Counted from the first letter of the stretch, positions 36,661-45,488 are shown. The stretch is DNA of 64,000 bases from Leuconostoc miyukkimchii (GCF_019656055.1 NZ_BPKY01000003.1:62001-126000), one strand, 5' to 3'. Program-made: numbers and translations. Notes: generated from the sequence alone by a model not told the origin.

Positions 36661-37380
36661 TTAAAGACCCAAGTAATATTTTACAAATAACGCAGCGGCT
36701 ACTGCACCAACAAATGGTGCAATACCTGGCACTAATAAACCATATTGAAAATCAGAGGTCGTACGATGCTTCCAAGGTAAAATTGTATAGGCTATACGAG
36801 GACCTAAATCACGTGCTAAATTCATAGCAAATCCCGTTGTGCCTCCCATACCCATACCAATAGCCCATACTAAGAAACCAACACCTAATGGTAACATTCC
36901 TGGCACATCCTCAGTTCTAGCTGAAATAGCCATCACACTTGTTAGAAACACGAAAGTCGCAAATGCCTCAACAAAGAAGTTACGTGGTAGATTACGAATT
37001 GCAGGGGCAGTTGAAAAAATATTGCGTACAATCACTGGATCAATATCTTTTTCTGATAATTTAAACTGATCAGCATACATCACGTAAACGATCAATGACC
37101 CAACAATCGCACCTAATACCTCAACAACACTGACACTAAGAAAATAAACGACATTAATTTTTCCAAGTAACAGTTGCGCAAAGGCCATAGCAGGATTAAC
37201 GAAAACATCCCCAAAAACAAACAGCACTACCGAAATACCAAAACCCCATGTCGTAATGGCAAAAATATGCCCTGACCCATGGAACTTAGTTCGGTTCAAA
37301 ACTTCATCGGCGTGAACGCCAACACCAAAAATAATCATTAGAGCAGTGCCCATGAATTCGGCCAACAACTGGTGTATCAT
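36661..37380 (-). CDS. MIP family aquaporin/glycerol facilitator
   Basis: A 239-residue channel from the ATG at 37380 (MIHQLLAEFMGTALMIIFGVG), chosen because AGGAG lies eight bases upstream; the longer frame adds 11 odd residues. Six spans and two half-helices are seen. The first pore motif is NPA (FVNPAMAFAQ), the second is NLA (GFAMNLARDLGPR), a variation seen in lactic acid bacterial glycerol/lactate facilitators. Substrate: glycerol, water or lactic acid, unresolved. Confidence 0.9.
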   Translation of the reverse strand: MIHQLLAEFMGTALMIIFGVGVHADEVLNRTKFHGSGHIFAITTWGFGISVVLFVFGDVFVNPAMAFAQLLLGKINVVYFLSVSVVEVLGAIVGSLIVYVMYADQFKLSEKDIDPVIVRNIFSTAPAIRNLPRNFFVEAFATFVFLTSVMAISARTEDVPGMLPLGVGFLVWAIGMGMGGTTGFAMNLARDLGPRIAYTILPWKHRTTSDFQYGLLVPGIAPFVGAVAAALFVKYYLGL

Positions 37381-37482
37381 TTGTAATCTCCTAAGCGGTC
37401 GCAAATCTATCAAGAAGTCGCGGTTTTTAATTTTTAATTTCCATTTCTTATAGTAAGGCCATAACCCCAGTGTGTAAAGACA

Positions 37483-37503
37483 TTTCTTGATTTTGTCAAG
37501 AAA
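37483..37503. repeat. Inverted repeat upstream of the aquaporin gene
   Basis: TTTCTTGA-TTTTG-TCAAGAAA, perfect eight-base arms. On the minus strand it contains TTGACA, which could be a -35 (17 bases to TACACA), and lies near a second pair TTTACA-17-TACTAT. A repressor site is plausible. Confidence 0.5.
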
Positions 37504-37660
37504 CCGTCATATTTCGTGCAAATTTTCACGAAAAACATGATGTGCAATTCTCAATAATTTCTTTATAATAAGAACTATAAAGAATGACTGGAGGAAACGT
37601 GTCAGTGTATTTTTGAACCATACTTGATTCAATGTAATTACTGCACAAACCAAATTAATT

Positions 37661-38107
37661 ATGAACGCACATGTTGTATATGCTACAATCACTGGTAACA
37701 ATGAAGATGTTGCTGATATTATTGTCTCTGCACTCAAAGCTGCCAGTGTGACCGTTAAAAAAACAGAAATATCACAGACAGAAGTTGACGAATTGGAACA
37801 AACCGATATTGCTATCGTGGTTCCTTATACCTACGATAATGGTTCGCTACCTGACGAGGGACTGGACTTTTTCGACGATTTAGCTCACGCTGATTTAGAA
37901 GGCGTAACATATGGTGTTGCAGGATCAGGTGATATCTACTATCGATCTGATTTTGGACTAGCCGTACCAAAATTCGAAGCGCAGTTTTCAAAAACTAATG
38001 CCAAAAAAGGCGCGCAGGGAATTAAAATCAACTTACGCCCAAATGATGCAGATGCGCTTGTGTTAAATAGTTTTGTTGCTGAAATAATTAAAAATGCACA
38101 GCATTAA
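37661..38107 (+). CDS. Flavodoxin
   Basis: A 148-residue FMN-binding electron carrier: phosphate loop VV-YATITGNNEDVAD near the N-terminus (family (S/T)xTGNT), and VAGSGDIYYRSDFG near 88. There is no Shine-Dalgarno immediately before the ATG. GGAGG at 37590-37594 is 66 bases upstream, followed by a GTG that meets a stop after five codons, then a region that can fold (GTG...CAC and CAGT/ACTG). TATAAT at 37564-37569 gives a likely promoter. Confidence 0.9.
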   Translation: MNAHVVYATITGNNEDVADIIVSALKAASVTVKKTEISQTEVDELEQTDIAIVVPYTYDNGSLPDEGLDFFDDLAHADLEGVTYGVAGSGDIYYRSDFGLAVPKFEAQFSKTNAKKGAQGIKINLRPNDADALVLNSFVAEIIKNAQH

Positions 38108-38166
38108 AAAACATCATGTATATAACGCCCAATTTCAAAAAGGGCCGCATACATGATGTTTTTTTA
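38106..38166. terminator. Bidirectional terminator between flavodoxin and yebC genes
   Basis: AAAAACATCATGTAT and ATACATGATGTTTTT form a 15-base stem with a further GCCC/GGGC pairing inside. Confidence 0.88.
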
Positions 38167-38191
38167 ATTTGGGTAGAAACATGCTTTTGAC

Positions 38192-38914
38192 TTAATCCGC
38201 AGTGGTATATACAGCCAAAACATCTTCGTTTTCTTCTAATTCATCTATTAATTTATCTAACTTTTCACGATCATCGTCATTAATTGTCATCGTATTTTGT
38301 GCAATCATTGTGATTTCAGCTTCATCAAAAATATATCCAGCTTTAGTTAAAATTTCCTCAACACTTTGAAACTTGCTTGGTTCCGTATAGATTTCAAAAA
38401 CCTCATCTTGTGTTTGAACATCTTCAGCCTCGGCATCTAAAGCTGCCTCTAAAACCGTATCTTCATCTAATTCTGGAAATGCTGACCTGTCGATTGCCAA
38501 GTAACCTTTACGATCAAATTGAAAGGCAACAGAACCTGAAGTGCCTAGTGTGCCACCGTAATGTTTAAACGAATTACGAACACTCGAAACAGTTCGGTTA
38601 ATATTGTCTGTTGAGGTTTCAACTAGTACTGCAACACCAGCTGTACCATAACCTTCATACGTTATTTCTTCAAACTTTTGTCCACCGGCACCAGATGCTT
38701 TATCTAATGCACGTTGGATATTATCCTTTGGCATATTAGCTGACTTAGCTTTTTCAACAACTAAACGCAATGATGCATTCATTTCAGGATCCGCACCACC
38801 AGCTTTAGCTGCCACATATAAATCATGAGCCAATTTTTGAAAAATTTTACCACGCTTAGCATCTTGGGCGTTTTTACGACCTTGTATGTTATGCCATTTA
38901 CTATGTCCTGACAT
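38192..38914 (-). CDS. yebC: YebC/PmpR family protein
   Basis: A 240-residue protein with SGHSKWHNIQGRKNAQDAKRG, IRRAS-like ANMPKDNIQRALDKASG, and EGYGTAGVAVLVE, all standard for YebC. Family members act as transcription regulators or help ribosomes at difficult sequences such as proline runs. GGAG precedes the ATG. Confidence 0.97.
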   Translation of the reverse strand: MSGHSKWHNIQGRKNAQDAKRGKIFQKLAHDLYVAAKAGGADPEMNASLRLVVEKAKSANMPKDNIQRALDKASGAGGQKFEEITYEGYGTAGVAVLVETSTDNINRTVSSVRNSFKHYGGTLGTSGSVAFQFDRKGYLAIDRSAFPELDEDTVLEAALDAEAEDVQTQDEVFEIYTEPSKFQSVEEILTKAGYIFDEAEITMIAQNTMTINDDDREKLDKLIDELEENEDVLAVYTTAD

Positions 38915-39024
38915 TTTAACATCTCCTTGAATTTATAACTACTGCATATTAGCATAACAAAAAAATGTTATCCTTACCAGTTTTTGGAACCATTATAGTC
39001 CAATTTTATGCTACAAATACACGA

Positions 39025-39510
39025 TTAATAACTATTTCCACCTAATAATTCCAAGTAAAGCATGGCTGAGCTAGCTATTAAAGCTGCTAATATATCATCT
39101 AAGTAAACATTTATACTTTCAGTTTTATCGTTAATTTCACCGATCAATCCTGGCTTAAGATCATCTAGCAAACCATAATGTACTGTTGCTGCCGCAGAGA
39201 ACTGTTGTGTGATTGCAATAGCCAAAATTTCATCAACATTATGTCCATTCGCATCACGTTGTAAACGTGCCTTGAGTGGTTGATTGTCAGGCATCGTTTC
39301 AGCTTGCTCATCTAAATATAAAGCCGTCAAAATAATATCGGCTACCTCATCTTTGTGTAAAACACGTGAAACTGCCTGTGATAATATAACATCGTCAATT
39401 TCATCGTGATATTTTCCTACTAAAAAGGTTCGTGTCCCGTCAGTAATATCACCAATGTTTACCCCACGTTGAGATAATTTAGAAATCGCAGCTTCTTGTA
39501 AATCTTTCAT
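39025..39510 (-). CDS. YutG/PgpA-like phosphatidylglycerophosphatase
   Basis: A 161-residue protein of the PgpA domain family in the soluble YutG form. RGVNIGDITDGTRTFLVGKY, VDEILAIAITQQF, LDDLKPGLIGEIN and VYLDDILAALIAS follow Bacillus YutG. It is suggested to dephosphorylate phosphatidylglycerophosphate, although the soluble group is poorly tested. GAGGAT precedes the ATG. It follows serA by 14 bases and may be cotranscribed with serC-serA. Confidence 0.82.
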   Translation of the reverse strand: MKDLQEAAISKLSQRGVNIGDITDGTRTFLVGKYHDEIDDVILSQAVSRVLHKDEVADIILTALYLDEQAETMPDNQPLKARLQRDANGHNVDEILAIAITQQFSAAATVHYGLLDDLKPGLIGEINDKTESINVYLDDILAALIASSAMLYLELLGGNSY

Positions 39511-39524
39511 GTTGTTATATCCTC

Positions 39525-40703
39525 TTAGTAATTTTTGTTTGCATATCGACGAGTCAAGATGACATGTGGTATCTCATCTAATGCCGTTTTGACATACTCT
39601 TGCTGTGCATCAGTAAAATCATTAATTGCTACTAATGTGTATGCATAATCACCAACAGCACGATTACTTAGTTGCTCAATGTTAATACCATTGTCTCCAA
39701 AAAATTTTGAAATTTGACTAATCATGTTGGGTACATTTTCATGGATAATGCCAACACGATATTTCGTGGTAAATGGTTCGTCAATATCTGGATAATTGAC
39801 CGAATTAACAATGTTTCCCGTGGTAAGATATTCATCCAGCTCGCGCGCAGCCATTAATGCACTTGTATCTTCAGCTTCAATTGTTGAGCCACCAATGTGT
39901 GGTGTAATAATAACCTTTGGATGATCAAAAAGTGCTTCATCAGCAAAATCGGTGATATATACGCGTAAATCGCCATTATCCAAGGCTGTCTTGGCCGCTA
40001 AATCATTAACAATGCCGCCGCGCGATAAATTCAACAAAGCTGCATTTGACTTCATAAGCGCAATACTATCAGCATCAATAAAAAATTTGTTTTTTTCATT
40101 AAACGGAATATGCACAGTCACGTAATCTGCTTGTTCTAGGACTTCTTCTACACTTTTGGCATGTACAATATGTCGATCAATGCGCCAAGCTGTGCTAGCA
40201 TTCAATCCTGGGTCATAACCAATAACATCCATATCCAAAGCTAATGCAGTATTTGCCACCTTTGAACCGACATTTCCTAAACCAATGACACCTAAAGTTT
40301 TCCCAGCTAATTCCGTGCCACGATAACCACCCTTGCTAACCTCAGTACGCAATGAAACATCGCCACCTCTGGTTTCATTAGCAAAACCGATGGCGCCGAT
40401 AACAGGGCGTGCAGCTAAAATCAAAGAAGCAATTGTTAATTCCTTTACGGCGTTTGCATTGCCACCGGGTGTATTGAAGACAACGACACCACGTTTTGAA
40501 AGTGCTTCTACAGGAATATTATTAAAACCTGCTCCAGCACGTACAACAGCGCGTACAGAATCCGCAATTTCTGTTTGGTGTAAGTTTTGAGAACGTAAAA
40601 GTATGCCTTTAGGTGCCTCATTTGTATTAATATCGTAACCGTGTTGTTTTAAATAGTCTAAACCTTTAGCACTAATCGCATTGTATGTTTTGATAGTTGT
40701 CAT
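39525..40703 (-). CDS. serA: D-3-phosphoglycerate dehydrogenase
   Basis: First step of serine synthesis. A 392-residue 2-hydroxyacid dehydrogenase: GAGFNNIPVEALSKRGV, NAD loop GKTLGVIGLGNVGS near 134, LLNLSRGGIV, catalytic HIGGST near 276, and an ACT domain at about 315-392 (IIHENVPNMISQI, RAVGDYAYTLVAIND). It overlaps serC by four bases. The ACT domain could sense serine. Confidence 0.95.
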   Translation of the reverse strand: MTTIKTYNAISAKGLDYLKQHGYDINTNEAPKGILLRSQNLHQTEIADSVRAVVRAGAGFNNIPVEALSKRGVVVFNTPGGNANAVKELTIASLILAARPVIGAIGFANETRGGDVSLRTEVSKGGYRGTELAGKTLGVIGLGNVGSKVANTALALDMDVIGYDPGLNASTAWRIDRHIVHAKSVEEVLEQADYVTVHIPFNEKNKFFIDADSIALMKSNAALLNLSRGGIVNDLAAKTALDNGDLRVYITDFADEALFDHPKVIITPHIGGSTIEAEDTSALMAARELDEYLTTGNIVNSVNYPDIDEPFTTKYRVGIIHENVPNMISQISKFFGDNGINIEQLSNRAVGDYAYTLVAINDFTDAQQEYVKTALDEIPHVILTRRYANKNY

Positions 40704-41788
40704 GCTTCTTGTTCCGCTTTCTTCAAAAATGTAATTAGCGCGTCTACCGCTGCTATGGACTGTGCATTATAAAGTGAAGCTCTAAATCCGCCAACAGACC
40801 TATGCCCATTTAAATTAAATAGTCCTGCTTCTGTCGCGCGTTTAGCAATAGCTTCGTCTCTTTTAAGATCACCCGTAGTGAAAACAATGTTTGTTAATGA
40901 CCGTTCTGATTGCGCAACCGGTGCTGAATAAAAATCTGATTGATCAAGGTAAGTATATAGGCGTTGCGATTTTTCTAAATTGCGTCGATACATTTCAGTA
41001 ACACCACCTTGCTGTATTACCCAATCCAGCACAAGATTCAAAGCATATATGGCAAACACCGGTGACGTATTATACATAGACTGTTTATCAATATGATTTT
41101 GATAACGCATCATTGGACCGACACCAGTCAAATTTTGTTCTGCAAGCCAAGATTTTTTAATAATAGCCACAGTCACACCAGCGGGTCCAAGATTTTTTTG
41201 ACCACCAGCAAAGATCGCATCAAAATCAGTTACATCATAAGGTTCTGCTAATATATTTGAACTCATATCAGCAACTAAGCGTCCATTTGTCTTTGGTAAA
41301 TTGCTTTGATGAAAAGTGGTTCCTTCGATTGTATTATTTGTCACAATGTGCAAGTAATCATAAGCATTACTATCAAAGGCTTGTGGCTCCAATGGTAAAC
41401 TTTGATAATGTTGATTCTTTGTACTACTAAGTACTGTCACTTTTCTGCCAAGTGCATTTGCTGCCTCTGCTGCCTTTGCAGCGAAATTGCCTGAATCTAA
41501 TAATGCAATGTGTCTATGATCTGTCGCAAAATTTAATGGTATCATTTCAAATTGTGTAGAGCCACCACCTTGCAAAAATACAACTGCATATTCATCTGGA
41601 ATTTGCATGAGTGTACGTAATTTCTTCTCCGCATCAGCAACAATTGTTTGAAATTGTTTTGAGCGATGAGAAATTTCTACTATACTCATTTGATTGAATT
41701 CATTTTTTTCAAATTCCTGTTTAATTTGCGTTATGACTTCTTGTGGTAGCACGCCAGGTCCAGCAGAAAAATTATAAGTTTTCATCAT
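40700..41788 (-). CDS. serC: Phosphoserine aminotransferase
   Basis: PLP enzyme converting 3-phosphohydroxypyruvate to phosphoserine, 362 aa. NFSAGPGVLP at the start, the PLP lysine in AGGQKNLGPAG near 196 and the C-terminal GHRSVGGFRASLYNA are typical. Start ATG at 41788 (followed by another ATG). Its Shine-Dalgarno GGAGG (41812-41808) is 19 bases away, separated by a 16-base perfect palindrome; looping it out leaves three bases plus the stem junction. First gene of serC-serA. Confidence 0.97.
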   Translation of the reverse strand: MMKTYNFSAGPGVLPQEVITQIKQEFEKNEFNQMSIVEISHRSKQFQTIVADAEKKLRTLMQIPDEYAVVFLQGGGSTQFEMIPLNFATDHRHIALLDSGNFAAKAAEAANALGRKVTVLSSTKNQHYQSLPLEPQAFDSNAYDYLHIVTNNTIEGTTFHQSNLPKTNGRLVADMSSNILAEPYDVTDFDAIFAGGQKNLGPAGVTVAIIKKSWLAEQNLTGVGPMMRYQNHIDKQSMYNTSPVFAIYALNLVLDWVIQQGGVTEMYRRNLEKSQRLYTYLDQSDFYSAPVAQSERSLTNIVFTTGDLKRDEAIAKRATEAGLFNLNGHRSVGGFRASLYNAQSIAAVDALITFLKKAEQEA

Positions 41789-41791
41789 TTT

Positions 41792-41807
41792 TTGTGCTTA
41801 AGCACAA
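41792..41807 (-). promoter_or_regulatory. Palindrome between Shine-Dalgarno and serC start
   Basis: TTGTGCTTAAGCACAA is a perfect 16-base palindrome filling the gap between GGAGG and AAA-ATG. As RNA it can form a six-pair hairpin with a UUAA loop. A second repeat, CTAACA/TGTTAG, lies upstream near 41905-41920. Confidence 0.65.
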
Positions 41808-42050
41808 CCTCCGTTTGATGTTGAAATCACGTACTTATCAGCTTAAGAAACACAGAGTTTCACGAACAGAATCAATATAACTAGATAGGAATTTGTTATA
41901 TATGCTAACAAACATGTTAGTATTCAGAAAAAATAGCAGAAAAACCTAACATTAGACTCTTCTCGTGCCATTATTTTATATATTACTATATTAGCAACAA
42001 AAGTCAATCTTTTATTTTAACCAAAAATTTAGTATAATATATCCAGTAAA

Positions 42051-42134
42051 GCCGTTGTGGCGGAATTGGCAGACGCGTACCGTTCAGGTCGGTATGAGAG
42101 TAATCTCGTGCAGGTTCGATTCCTGTCAACGGCA
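42051..42134 (+). tRNA. tRNA-Leu(CAG)
   Basis: 84 bases, acceptor GCCGTTG pairs with CAACGGC, discriminator A, anticodon loop TTCAGGT giving CAG, long variable arm (GAGAGTAATCTC region) as expected for tRNA-Leu, and GGTTCGATTCC T-arm. No CCA is encoded. TATAAT at 42033-42038 is the likely -10. Confidence 0.95.
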
Positions 42135-42138
42135 TATT

Positions 42139-42176
42139 GACCGTTTTATCAACATTGTTGGTAGGATGGTCTTTTT
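42139..42176 (+). terminator. Terminator of tRNA-Leu
   Basis: A 15-pair stem starting GACCGTTTTATCAAC (several G-U pairs) around ATT, followed by five T residues. Confidence 0.75.
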
Positions 42177-42285
42177 GTTTGTAACCGTTGGTATCATTGG
42201 GTTTCAGGCATATATATAGAATACAATAATATATAATGAAATAAGCATCGCGTGCTACAAATTAATATACATAAATTTCTCCAAA

Positions 42286-42319
42286 CAAAAAGCTCAACTT
42301 ATTTTTAAAATTGAGCTTT
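42286..42319 (-). terminator. Terminator of the 84-aa membrane protein gene
   Basis: AAAGCTCAA / TTGAGCTTT stem followed by TTGTTTGG on the minus strand. The stretch 42177-42285 holds nothing recognisable. Confidence 0.65.
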
Positions 42320-42332
42320 AAGGATGTTTAAT

Positions 42333-42587
42333 TTATTTTTGGCTAGCTTTACGTAAGAATGCATAGTATTCGTACAAAGCTAATGCAACTAGCATTACCA
42401 ACGCAATATAAACTGAGCTAGACAACGCTGTTACAGCGACCACTGTTAATCCAATTGATGAAGTGGTGAAAATCAACGAAAACTTTTGCAGTTTGGTTAG
42501 CTTTTCAGTATCACCTTGAAATGAAACAGAAGTTATGATAACTCCAACTAATATCATTAAACCAAAGAAAATATGTAATGCGATCAT
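42333..42587 (-). CDS. Small membrane protein, 84 aa
   Basis: Starts MIALHIFFGLMILVGVIITS at 42587, with GAGGAGA eight bases upstream; the longer open frame has no ribosome-binding site. Two or three hydrophobic segments (1-20, about 37-60 and 58-75) and a basic C-terminus (FLRKASQK). Not recognised. It lies between tRNA-Leu and a gene-poor stretch. Confidence 0.75.
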   Translation of the reverse strand: MIALHIFFGLMILVGVIITSVSFQGDTEKLTKLQKFSLIFTTSSIGLTVVAVTALSSSVYIALVMLVALALYEYYAFLRKASQK

Positions 42588-42728
42588 GAATATTTCTCCT
42601 CTATAAATTATTATATGATAAAAACAAATATTATGCATGTACAAATATTTGTCCAATAAAAAAATATCAGTTAAGGAACTTGATTTCGTTTTAAAGATTT
42701 TACGTATAAAACGAAATGAGCTCAAAAT

Positions 42729-42834
42729 AAAAACGCTGATTAAGGCGTTTTTATTTTCTATGTACATCAGCCCCTGGAATATATTTCAATCTAGATAAAA
42801 GAAATATGATGATTATAAAATCACTGAGCTGACT
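42729..42834 (-). ncRNA. Candidate small RNA
   Basis: A promoter-like pair TTGATT (42867-42862) and TATACT (42845-42840), 16 bases apart, is followed about 105 bases later by a terminator AAAAACGC-loop-GCGTTTTT plus TATTTT. No convincing coding frame lies between. It could equally be an attenuated leader of the 84-aa gene. Confidence 0.35.
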
Positions 42835-42863
42835 CATTAAGTATATCATAGTTAGAATCTAAA

Positions 42864-43044
42864 TCAAACATGCCAATCCTCTAGCACCGTTTTTTGATAC
42901 ATTTCGATTGCATAAGTGGCTAATCTAAGTATTTCATTTTCTAATTTTTCTTCCAAAGAAAAAGCATTACGTGTTAACCTCTGCTGCTATGACAACTAAT
43001 GTGTGTCTTAATAATGTATAGTCGTCTTTTAACGGTACCAGCAT
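42864..43044 (-). pseudogene. Frameshifted remnant of a small gene
   Basis: One frame from ATG 43044 reads MLVPLKDDYTLLRHTLVVIA then AE and stops at 42967. The next frame continues at the same place as LTRNAFSLEEKLENEILRLA and on to TVLEDWHV, stopping at 42864. Joined by a single-base shift near 42985 they make one protein-like sequence of about 60 residues, helical and charged. No Shine-Dalgarno is seen, so the 5' end may also be lost. No family recognised. Confidence 0.35.
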
Positions 43045-43064
43045 TGTTAAAAATGAGCATATCA

Positions 43065-43102
43065 ATCGACAAATCAAGAAACTCGATTTGTCGATTTTTT
43101 AT
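43065..43102 (+). terminator. Orphan terminator on the plus strand
   Basis: ATCGACAAATC and GATTTGTCGAT form an 11-base stem followed by TTTTTTATT. No plus-strand gene leads into it. The rest of 42588-43263 outside the listed features shows nothing I can support. Confidence 0.55.
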
Positions 43103-43263
43103 TATCACTCTAAATAATGACACTATAAAAAAATCGTGTCTATTGTTTGATTTTAATTAAGAATTTATAAAAATTGATAGCGTTTTCTAAAAATCGTTAT
43201 TTTGTTACACAGACGTCATATATTCACGTTATATTAAAATTAAATAATAAACGGAGAAGCTAT

Positions 43264-43380
43264 ATGCAACGATTTCATTCCCAACTGCATATTAAATGGT
43301 GGCGTATCATCGGCTGGTTATATTTAACTGGTTTGCTGATATATGGCTTTTATACGATTTTGACTAGTTTGTCACTATAA
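43264..43380 (+). CDS. Small membrane peptide, 38 aa
   Basis: MQRFHSQLHIKWWRIIGWLY begins five bases after GGAGAAG. A basic, Trp-rich N-terminus leads into one membrane span (about 14-36). It lies 43 bases ahead of the ABC exporter gene on the same strand and could be functionally linked to it. Not recognised. Confidence 0.6.
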   Translation: MQRFHSQLHIKWWRIIGWLYLTGLLIYGFYTILTSLSL

Positions 43381-43423
43381 ATACTTACCAATAATTATGA
43401 TACTTGGCGTATAATAAATCATT

Positions 43424-45220
43424 ATGAATAACGCAAATGGTCGAATGAGTCCCTCAGAAATAAAAGTACAATTAGCAAAGTCAGAAACAACGATTGGTGA
43501 AATGATTCGGTTTGTTTTTGGCTCAGTTTTGAAGCGCCGTGGGTTAGTAATTTTAAATGTTTTACTCCTGACAGTTATGGCTGTCCTCAATTTTTTGGTG
43601 CCACAATTCACCAAAAATATTATAGATCATGCTTTGCCCACCAGTAATCAAAATGCACTCTATAACAATATTATTGGGTTATTACTAACAACTGTTGTGT
43701 TGGGTTTGGTTAACTTTGCCTCCACCTACATGATGCAAATGCTCTCACAGCGAGCAATTACAGAACTACGTATCAAAACTTATAATTTTATATTAAAACA
43801 AGATTATGCTTTTTTCCAGGATACGAAAACTGGTGATTTAATGGTTCGCTTAACAAGTGATATTAGTAACCTTCAAATGCTCATTAGCGCCAACACATTT
43901 GGTATTATTGGTAATATTTTTACTTTTGTTGGCGTGCTTCTCTTTTTATTCTTCCAAAGTTGGCAACTAGCTACTCTTGTTTCCTTAACATTTCCTGTCC
44001 TATTCATTACTATTCGATTTTTTCGTGGGCATATTCGAGAATCTTTTTCTAATGTGCGTTATGCCCAAAGTAAAATTAACAATCAACTACAGGCAACACT
44101 TACTGAAATTGAACTGATTAAATCCTATACGACAGAAACAATTGAAACCAAAAAATTTGAAAAACTGGCTGACGAATCAAACGGATATTCATTGTCAGCT
44201 ACAAAATGGCAAGCTATTTTTCAGCCTTTAGTCACACTGATTAATACTATTGGTACAGCAATTGTTCTACTCTTAGGATCACTATTTGTTATGCATGGTC
44301 AAATGAGTGTTGGAGACCTTGTCGCTTATCTTGCGTATGTTGCCATGCTACAAGATCCTATTCGTTCTTTTTCTATGTTAATGAACGTTTTCCAAACTGC
44401 TCAAGTTTCTTATGATCGTATCAAAAATATCTTAAGTTACGAACCAACAATCTTAGAGGTACCTCAGCCAAGTGATTTTCCAGATCCTCTACAAAATGAA
44501 ATCATGTTAACAAATGTGGTCTTTGATTACGAAACTGGCACAAGACCAGCCCTAAAAAACATTTCAATCACTATTCCATCAGGTAAAACAACAGCCCTTG
44601 TAGGTCGCTCTGGTTCAGGAAAATCAACAATTATCAAATTACTAACACGCATGTATGACATATCAAGTGGCAAAATAACATTTGATGGTATAGATATTAA
44701 GACGTTGCGACTTGCAGATTTACGTAGGCATATTTCAGTTGTCAGCCAAGATGTCACGATTGTTGATGGCACAATTGCCGATAATATTACTTATGGCACA
44801 GAGCATGCTACCAATGCTGACATTTTGGCAGCTGCACAACGAGCAGATATTGCTGATTTTATCAACCAACTCCCAGAACAGCTCAACACAACAGTTGGAG
44901 AACGTGGTGTGAAATTATCTGGTGGTCAAAAACAGCGCCTTTCCATTGCTCGTGCCTTTCTTAAAGATGCTCCGATTGTCATCTTAGATGAGGCAACCGC
45001 TGCATTAGACAATGAATCCGAAAAGGCCATTCAACGTGCACTTGATAACTTAATGGTAGCTAAAACAGCAGTCGTGATTGCTCACCGACTAAGCACTGTA
45101 CACAAAGCAGAGAAAATTATTGTTATGAATGACGGCCAGGTAGCTGAAACTGGCACACACAGCGAACTTCTCAATGCCAATGGCATTTATAAACATCTCT
45201 ATGATGCACAATTTGAGTAA
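43424..45220 (+). CDS. ABC exporter, fused membrane and ATPase domains
   Basis: A 598-residue half-transporter of the multidrug/lipid exporter type. Six spans in residues about 40-320 are followed by an ATPase with Walker A GRSGSGKST near 388, Q-loop VSQDVTIVDGTI, signature LSGGQKQR, Walker B VILDEATA and H-loop AHRLST. It would act as a homodimer or with a partner not present here. No Shine-Dalgarno is found. TATAAT at 43410-43415 ends eight bases before the ATG, so a leaderless message is possible. Substrate unknown. Confidence 0.93.
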   Translation: MNNANGRMSPSEIKVQLAKSETTIGEMIRFVFGSVLKRRGLVILNVLLLTVMAVLNFLVPQFTKNIIDHALPTSNQNALYNNIIGLLLTTVVLGLVNFASTYMMQMLSQRAITELRIKTYNFILKQDYAFFQDTKTGDLMVRLTSDISNLQMLISANTFGIIGNIFTFVGVLLFLFFQSWQLATLVSLTFPVLFITIRFFRGHIRESFSNVRYAQSKINNQLQATLTEIELIKSYTTETIETKKFEKLADESNGYSLSATKWQAIFQPLVTLINTIGTAIVLLLGSLFVMHGQMSVGDLVAYLAYVAMLQDPIRSFSMLMNVFQTAQVSYDRIKNILSYEPTILEVPQPSDFPDPLQNEIMLTNVVFDYETGTRPALKNISITIPSGKTTALVGRSGSGKSTIIKLLTRMYDISSGKITFDGIDIKTLRLADLRRHISVVSQDVTIVDGTIADNITYGTEHATNADILAAAQRADIADFINQLPEQLNTTVGERGVKLSGGQKQRLSIARAFLKDAPIVILDEATAALDNESEKAIQRALDNLMVAKTAVVIAHRLSTVHKAEKIIVMNDGQVAETGTHSELLNANGIYKHLYDAQFE

Positions 45221-45222
45221 TT

Positions 45223-45447
45223 ATGACAAAAAACGAACTTTTTAATCTCATGACTATACACCATGTCAAAGTTGCTACGCTAAAATTTTATGATATGGCT
45301 GATCGCTACATTTTAACATTTGGTGAGCAACATTTTGATTTAAGCGATCAAATAGCTCAAAAACTCATTTCTGAGCTAACCACTGACGAACATGCCACGA
45401 TAGCCACTGAACATAACCATGTGGCAGTCACAATTCAAACAAAATAA
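45223..45447 (+). CDS. Hypothetical protein, 74 aa
   Basis: Starts two bases after the ABC exporter stop (MTKNELFNLMTIHHVKVATL) with no Shine-Dalgarno, so it is probably coupled to it. Soluble, acidic, with several His in the C-terminal part (DEHATIATEHNHVAV). It is followed directly by a terminator, which supports it as the last gene of this transcript. Not recognised. Confidence 0.65.
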   Translation: MTKNELFNLMTIHHVKVATLKFYDMADRYILTFGEQHFDLSDQIAQKLISELTTDEHATIATEHNHVAVTIQTK

Positions 45448-45484
45448 AAACGTCCAAGAACAATTGTTGTTCTTGGACGTTTTT
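45446..45484. terminator. Bidirectional terminator
   Basis: An 18-base stem (AAAAACGTCCAAGAACAA and its complement) separates the 74-aa gene and pta, with A/T runs on both sides. Confidence 0.93.
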
Positions 45485-45488
45485 ATTT

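Noticed and set aside
41838-41915. A 25-codon frame in the serC leader with five Ser codons, as a possible serine leader peptide
   Set aside because: No Shine-Dalgarno, Ser codons are scattered, and no terminator follows it before serC.
42333-42767. The 144-codon version of the small membrane protein
   Set aside because: The upstream 60 codons cross a terminator and promoter-like sequence and lack a ribosome-binding site; the ATG at 42587 has one.
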